Origin: Phycicoccus sp. Root101
GTDB lineage: Bacteria > Actinomycetota > Actinomycetes > Actinomycetales > Dermatophilaceae
Direction of reading: 5' to 3'
DNA: 64,000 nt
Assembly (NCBI RefSeq): GCF_001426245.1
Contig: NZ_LMCM01000010.1
Location: forward strand, 291,830-355,829
Below are positions 60,045-64,000 of the stretch, piece by piece. The position numbers and the translations under genes are program-made. Each line of letters opens with the position of its first letter. Position 1 is the first letter of the stretch. The notes beneath the pieces were generated by a model. The model worked only from the letters and a program-made list of their open reading frames with translations, was not told where the DNA came from and searched no databases.

Positions 60045-61247
60045 CTACGTGGTGGGGTGCACGCCCGGCGCGTACTTGGGCACCCGGAACGACACCTTGG
60101 TCCCCGCCCCGGGGGCCGTCTCGACGACGAGGCCGAAGTCGTCGCCATACACCTGGCGCAGTCGGGCGTCGACGTTGCCGAGCCCGACGTTGTCGCCGTC
60201 CGCCCGGCCGTCGAGCACCGCCCTGATGACCTGCGGGTCCGAACCCACACCATCGTCCTCGATGGTGATGCCGGCCTCGGCCCCCTCGTCCGTGGCGACG
60301 ATCCGCACGTGGCCGCCGCCCTCCTTGGTGGCCAGACCGTGCCGGACGGCGTTCTCCACCAACGGCTGGATCGCCAGGTAGGGAACGGTCACGGGGAGCA
60401 CCTCCGGCGCGATGAGCAACGAGATGGTGAGCCGGTCCCCGAACCGCGCCTGCTCGAGGACGAGGTACCGCTCGACGTTGCGCAGCTCCTCGGCGAGGGT
60501 CGTGAAGGCCCCGCCCCGGCGCAGGGCGTACCGCGTGAAGTCGGCGAACTCGAGCAGCAGCTCGCGGGCACGCTCGGGGTCGGTCCGCACGAACGACGCG
60601 ATGGCGGCCAGGGAGTTGTAGATGAAGTGCGGGCTGATCTGCGCCCGCAGGGCCCGCAGCTCAGCCTCCATGGTGCGGGTCCGCTGGTGCCCGAGCTCGG
60701 CGAGCTCGGCCTGGGTCGCCATCCAGCCGGCCACCTCCTCGGTCGCCCGGGCGAGCCCCGCCGACGCGTTCGGTCCGTATGCCGCGATGGCAGCCACCAC
60801 CCGGTCGGCGCTCACGACGGGGGCGATCACCGCACCCCGCACCGGGCAGTCGGGGTCGGAGCAGCTCACCTGCCCGGCGCCGAGGACGATGGTGTGCCCG
60901 CTGCGCAGCACCTCGGTGGCGTGCTCCAGCGCGTGCGGCGCGTGGTGGTCGGCGACGCCGTCCCACGCGAGCAGCGAGGCCGCGTCGGTGACGGCGATCG
61001 CCGGAGCGCCCAGGAGCTGGCGCAGGTGCTTGGCGGCGCGACCGACCCCCTCGGGAGTCAGGCCGTCCTGCAGGTGCCGCGCCGCCAACGACGCGGTGTG
61101 CAGGGTCGCGTGCGTGGCGTGGTCGACGTCGGACACGAAGCCACGCGAGCCGCTGCGGCCGTGGCGGACCAGTCGGACGAGCGCGTAGACGAGCACCATC
61201 GCGCCGGCGACCACGATGGCGGTGGGGAGGTGGAAGCTGCCCGACAC
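60045..61247 (-). CDS. LytS/YehU-type sensor histidine kinase
   Basis: 400 residues from GTG 61247. One N-terminal membrane segment (IVVAGAMVLVYALVRLVR) is followed by a GAF-like domain, about residues 65-180, with a Cys pair in GQVSCSDPDCPVRGAVIAPV. The His_kinase domain has H207 in ALRAQISPHFIYNSLAAIAS, and the ATPase part has LAIQPLVENAVRHGLA, then ITIEDDGVGSD and VGLGNVDARLRQVYGD. The GAF region and Cys pair may be the sensor; the ligand is unknown. Confidence 0.92.
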   Translation of the reverse strand: MSGSFHLPTAIVVAGAMVLVYALVRLVRHGRSGSRGFVSDVDHATHATLHTASLAARHLQDGLTPEGVGRAAKHLRQLLGAPAIAVTDAASLLAWDGVADHHAPHALEHATEVLRSGHTIVLGAGQVSCSDPDCPVRGAVIAPVVSADRVVAAIAAYGPNASAGLARATEEVAGWMATQAELAELGHQRTRTMEAELRALRAQISPHFIYNSLAAIASFVRTDPERARELLLEFADFTRYALRRGGAFTTLAEELRNVERYLVLEQARFGDRLTISLLIAPEVLPVTVPYLAIQPLVENAVRHGLATKEGGGHVRIVATDEGAEAGITIEDDGVGSDPQVIRAVLDGRADGDNVGLGNVDARLRQVYGDDFGLVVETAPGAGTKVSFRVPKYAPGVHPTT

Positions 61248-61301
61248 ATGCGCACTCTAGGGCGATCAGGCCTCCAAGGACGGGCGCCCTAGGCTGGCGC
61301 C

Positions 61302-62153
61302 GTGCCTGATGCCGTCGCCCCGCTCCGTGCCCTCGCCGAGCTCCCGGGGGTGCCCGAGCGGATCTCCGCCGCCCGAGAGGCGTGCGAACGACTGCGGTGG
61401 CACGAGGCCCTGCGTCGCAGGATCCCCGAGGCGTCCGCCGAGTCCCGGGTCCGCGGCGCGCAGGCGAGTGCTGCGCTGGAGGGTGCGACCGTCCCCCTCG
61501 AGCTCGTGCGGGACGTCATGCGCGGCGCCGCTGCCTGGCCGCTCGAGCCGGACCCGGTCGAGCGGGTCGCACGGGGGGTCGTGCAGGCCACGGCCGAGAG
61601 CGAGCACGTCCGCTCGCTGGTGGCGACGGCCCCGCTGCAGGCCCTGGCCCGGCTGCACGTGGCCGCGGCTTCGGGGTTGGTCGAGGACGCCCAGCTCGGA
61701 CGCCCGCGCCTGCACGGGGAGGACTGCGAGGAGCTGGTCGACCTCGGTCCCGCGCCGTCGGCCGCTGCGCTGCGCGCCCGGCTGGACGGTGTGGTGGGCC
61801 TGCTGGCAGCGGGGGCGAAGGGTGCGCAGGTGCCGGCGCTCGTGGTGGCTGCCGTCGTGCACGCCGAGGTGGCGACGATGCGTCCGTTCGTGCGCGGGAA
61901 CGGCGTCGTCGCGCGGGCGCTGGAGCGCGCCGTCGTGCAGGCGCTCGGGCTCGACCCGACCGGCGTCGCGGTCACGGAGGCCGGCCACGCGGCCCAGGGC
62001 GGGCCGGCCTACCTCGGTGCGCTCGCGGCATACGGGACGGGCACGCGGGAAGGTGTGGGGCTGTGGCTGGAGCACTGCGCCGCCGCCCTCGTCGCCGGCG
62101 CCGAGCAGGGGGAGCAGGTCTGCGACGCGGTCCGGGCCGGACGCCTGAGCTGA
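61302..62153 (+). CDS. Fic-family protein with substituted active site
   Basis: 283 residues from GTG 61302. The inhibitory-helix motif (S/T)xxxE(G/N) is present as SAALEG (56-61), and the Fic core appears as MRPFVRGNGVVARALE (193-208). Against the canonical HPFxxGNGRxxR, the catalytic His is Arg194 and the first Arg is Val202; N200, both Gly and R205 remain. AMPylation by the usual mechanism is therefore doubtful. It is divergent from the sensor kinase, with 54 bp between them. Confidence 0.8.
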   Translation: MPDAVAPLRALAELPGVPERISAAREACERLRWHEALRRRIPEASAESRVRGAQASAALEGATVPLELVRDVMRGAAAWPLEPDPVERVARGVVQATAESEHVRSLVATAPLQALARLHVAAASGLVEDAQLGRPRLHGEDCEELVDLGPAPSAAALRARLDGVVGLLAAGAKGAQVPALVVAAVVHAEVATMRPFVRGNGVVARALERAVVQALGLDPTGVAVTEAGHAAQGGPAYLGALAAYGTGTREGVGLWLEHCAAALVAGAEQGEQVCDAVRAGRLS

Positions 62154-62642
62154 CCCGGAAGCGTTGCGGTCGCAGCGGATTCAGGCACCCGTCCTGACAT
62201 GGGGCCGGTGGACGGTCACGATCGGGGGCGACACGCCGGGCGCCAGGGGACACGTCCCTGGTGAGCCAAAAGTCAAGGGTTCCCATCGCGTCCGGACCGC
62301 GGTACACATGGAGTTGACGTCGACGCACGAGAGTCCGACGACCACCGTGACCCCATCGGGCACCCACGCGCGGGCAGTCCACTGGTGGACCGATCGTGAC
62401 GGGCTTGTCCCGGTGCGACAACTACAGGAAGCACGCCTGGTAACCCGAGGCGGATCACGGTCGATGGCACCCCGTTCGCGCGGGGTGCCATCCTCGTGTG
62501 GCGGGTGTGACGCCCGGGCCGGGCGTGGCGGATGTGACCGTTTGGGCTCGGTTGTTCGCGGACGTCTCCGCCTGGCCCGGCGCCCGAGACGACCCCCGCT
62601 CGAACGAGTTGCGGTTGAACGGTTAATGGTCCACGATGTTCC
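62154..62642. other. Non-coding stretch between the Fic-like gene and the 6C RNA
   Basis: About 490 bp without a convincing gene. An open frame from ATG 62310 (MELTSTHESPTTTVTPSG...) runs through the hairpin at 62463 and into the 6C RNA, so it is probably not a gene, at least not full-length. Small inverted repeats are visible: CCAGGG-gacacgt-CCCTGG (about 62240-62265) and GTCCAC-tg-GTGGAC (near 62380). TTGAAC/TTGCGG boxes near 62609-62620 may be the promoter of the 6C RNA. Confidence 0.5.
62463..62492 (+). terminator. Hairpin GATGGCACCCCG/CGGGGTGCCATC
   Basis: A perfect 12-bp stem (62463-62474 and 62481-62492) with loop ttcgcg, followed by CTCG. It looks like a factor-independent terminator although the T-run is missing. 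It lies 310 bp after the Fic-like stop, so a separate transcript (perhaps a small RNA or small ORF between 62200 and 62460) is possible. Confidence 0.65.
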
Positions 62643-62750
62643 TGTTCGCTCCCCCTCGGGGTAGAGCGGACCGGCGTACCTGCTCCTCCCCCCCGGAGCA
62701 TGGTGCGTCGACGGCCCCGGTTGTCCCCCCGACCGGGGCCGTCCCCTTTC
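62643..62750 (+). ncRNA. 6C small RNA (actinobacterial)
   Basis: Two hairpins with C-rich loops, the mark of the 6C RNA. The first is TGCTCC-TCCCCCCC-GGAGCA (62681-62700). The second is GACGGCCCCGGT-TGTCCCCCCG-ACCGGGGCCGTC (62710-62743), followed by CCCTTTC as a terminator tail. In M. tuberculosis the 6C RNA (B11, ncRv13660c) is next to ssd (Rv3660c); here an ssd homologue also follows. The 5' end is estimated; the two stem-loops are read directly. Confidence 0.85.
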
Positions 62751-62852
62751 TCCGGCCGGTTCCGTCCACAGGTCCGTATGCCGCCCGCGGCCGTCCACAG
62801 GCCCGTCGCCACCCGCTTCCGGGCCGGTCCGTGACCCCTGCAGGCTCGTCGC

Positions 62853-63566
62853 ATGGAGCATCGCGTGCTGGGTGTCGTCGGAGCGTCGGGCGGGCTGGGG
62901 GCCTCGACCCTCGCTGTCGCCCTGGGGGTGCGCGCGGCCGCCTCGGTGGGGGCGACCGTGTGCGTCGACGGCTCGTTCGAGCGCGGCGGCCTGGACGTCA
63001 CCGCCTGCATCGAGCACGAACCCGGGCTGCGTTGGCCCGACCTGTCCGACGTCCGGGGCGAGGTCGACGGCGCGGACCTGCTGAGGTCCCTGCCTGCAGA
63101 CGGTGTGGCGCGCGTGCTGGCCGCCCGCGGGTCGCCGGTGCCTGACGACGTGGTCGGTGCCTGTCTGGGGGCGCTGTCCTCGATCTGCGCGCTGACGGTC
63201 CTCGATCTCGGCGGATCCCTGCGGTGGGCCGGGCAGTGCACGGACGTCCTGATGGTCTGTGGCCCCACTGCCCGGCACCTCGCGGATGCCGCGGCGGTGG
63301 CGGCGGAGGTCGGCCGGCTCAGCGTCCCAGCGCGGCTGGTCCTGCGGGCGGGTCGGCGGGAGCCGGTGACGGGGGAGCAGGTCGCCCAGCACCTCGACCT
63401 GCCGCACGCCGGCACCCTGGTCCACGACAGCCAGGTCGTCGCCGACGCCGAACGCGCACCGGGCACCCGCAGGAACGGGGCGTTCGTCACCGCCGTGGAC
63501 CGACTGCTGGCCGAGCTGGAGGTCTGCGCCGGCCGCGGCGTCGACGCCGACCGGGTCAGCGCGTGA
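62853..63566 (+). CDS. Ssd/CpaE-like MinD-type protein (septum site/tight adherence locus)
   Basis: 237 residues. The P-loop region reads VLGVVGASGGLGASTLAVAL: the MinD/CpaE fold with the signature Lys of KGGxGKT replaced, as is usual in CpaE/TadZ-like pseudo-ATPases. VCVDGSFERGGLDVT and ALTVLDLGGSLRWAGQCTDV follow the fold. Placed between the 6C RNA and a TadA-type ATPase, as Rv3660c is in M. tuberculosis. It probably localises a Tad/Flp pilus apparatus or affects septum placement. Confidence 0.85.
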   Translation: MEHRVLGVVGASGGLGASTLAVALGVRAAASVGATVCVDGSFERGGLDVTACIEHEPGLRWPDLSDVRGEVDGADLLRSLPADGVARVLAARGSPVPDDVVGACLGALSSICALTVLDLGGSLRWAGQCTDVLMVCGPTARHLADAAAVAAEVGRLSVPARLVLRAGRREPVTGEQVAQHLDLPHAGTLVHDSQVVADAERAPGTRRNGAFVTAVDRLLAELEVCAGRGVDADRVSA

Positions 63567-63612
63567 GCGGCCCGCCCCGCCCGGGCCGCGGCGCACACGT
63601 CGGGGTGTCGAC

Positions 63613-64000
63613 GTGAACGGGGCCGAGCACATCGCCGGCCGGATCCGGCGCGGGGAGTCGCCGGACGTCGCGGCGGTCGGTCGGGTGGCGACCGTGGACG
63701 CGGTGCGGCTGGGGTCCCGTGGTGCCGAGGAGGCCCGAGCCGCGCTCGCGGCGAAGGTGTTGGGGTTCGGGCCGCTGGAGGGCCTGGTCGCCGACCGGTC
63801 GGTCACCGACGTCCTCGTCAACGGCGACGGATCCGTGTGGGTCGACCGCGGTGCCGGCGTCGAGGCGGCAGGGGTCGACCTCGCCGACGCCGCGGCCGCG
63901 CGGCGCCTCGGTGTGCGCCTGGCCGCCCTTGCGGGGCGGCGTCTGGACGAGAGCCAGCCATGGGTGGACGGCCTGCTGCCGGGTGGGGCCGGTTGCACGC
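63613..64000 (+). CDS. TadA/CpaF-family secretion ATPase, N-terminal part
   Basis: The open frame from GTG 63613 runs to the window end with no stop: VNGAEHIAGRIRRGESPDVA, then KVLGFGPLEGLVADRSVTDV, LVNGDGSVWVDRG and RRLDESQPWVDGLLPGGAG. GFGPLE...SVTDVLVNG and RLDE(S/A)xPxVDGxLPxG are typical of CpaF/TadA N-terminal regions. The Walker motifs would lie beyond the window. It powers Tad/Flp pilus assembly and pairs with the Ssd/CpaE-like gene 47 bp upstream. Confidence 0.88.
   Translation, partial: MNGAEHIAGRIRRGESPDVAAVGRVATVDAVRLGSRGAEEARAALAAKVLGFGPLEGLVADRSVTDVLVNGDGSVWVDRGAGVEAAGVDLADAAAARRLGVRLAALAGRRLDESQPWVDGLLPGGAGCT

Noticed and set aside
62310-62664. A possible protein from ATG 62310.
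   Set aside because: The frame crosses a perfect hairpin and enters the 6C RNA, has no ribosome-binding site of note and no recognisable motif; a much shorter peptide cannot be excluded.

Overview
This is a very GC-rich actinobacterial chromosome segment. Intergenic gaps are short, GTG starts and 4-base ATGA/GTGA overlaps are frequent, and the gene content suggests Micrococcales, perhaps an Intrasporangiaceae-like organism; that placement is inference. No tRNA, rRNA, insertion sequence, integrase, prophage or CRISPR array was seen.

The two ends form a conserved actinobacterial backbone. The left end (1-11.3 kb) carries an ArsA-type ATPase, DUF4177, RidA, NUDIX, a metallo-beta-lactamase-fold hydrolase, Crp, endonuclease III, a CoA-pyrophosphatase-like NUDIX protein, the MarP-type membrane protease, an EphE-like alpha/beta hydrolase, a holin-like membrane protein and NhaA. 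The right end (50.7-64 kb) carries acetyl-CoA synthetase, two acetate-type symporter modules with a LytS/LytTR-type two-component system, a Fic-like protein, a 6C small RNA, an Ssd/CpaE-like ATPase and the start of a TadA/CpaF ATPase. As remembered, this matches the Rv3659c-Rv3680 neighbourhood of Mycobacterium tuberculosis.

About 39 kb of catabolic genes lie between these two halves. The first block (12.1-20.4 kb) is a six-gene minus-strand operon for an aromatic acid handled as its CoA thioester: CoA ligase, bifunctional flavin monooxygenase/OYE reductase, two thioesterases, a cupin and an FAH-family hydrolase. It faces a RidA paralogue and a PaaX-family regulator. The second block (20.5-49.7 kb) is a purine/ureide region. 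It holds guanine deaminase, xanthine dehydrogenase (XdhABC), uricase, HIU hydrolase, OHCU decarboxylase, allantoinase, ureidoglycine aminohydrolase, the glyoxylate-to-glycerate genes (gcl, hyi, glxR, glycerate kinase), malate synthase, malic enzyme, an HpcH/CitE-type lyase, and purine and allantoin transporters. No allantoate-hydrolysing enzyme is visible.

The most interesting regulatory signal is a 15-bp operator, TTCCACGATACGAAA in either orientation, before the malic enzyme, uricase and hyi operons and between aceB and an IclR-family regulator. At three of these promoters a second, weaker copy lies exactly 21 bp upstream, centre to centre, and starts on the last base of the predicted -10 hexamer. 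A different 15-bp palindrome is shared (14/15) by the uricase and xanthine dehydrogenase promoters. Other standouts are a purine permease fused to an OHCU-decarboxylase-like domain lacking its catalytic His, two dispersed hairpin repeat families, an over-represented octamer GTATGSCG, and a Fic protein with a substituted active site.
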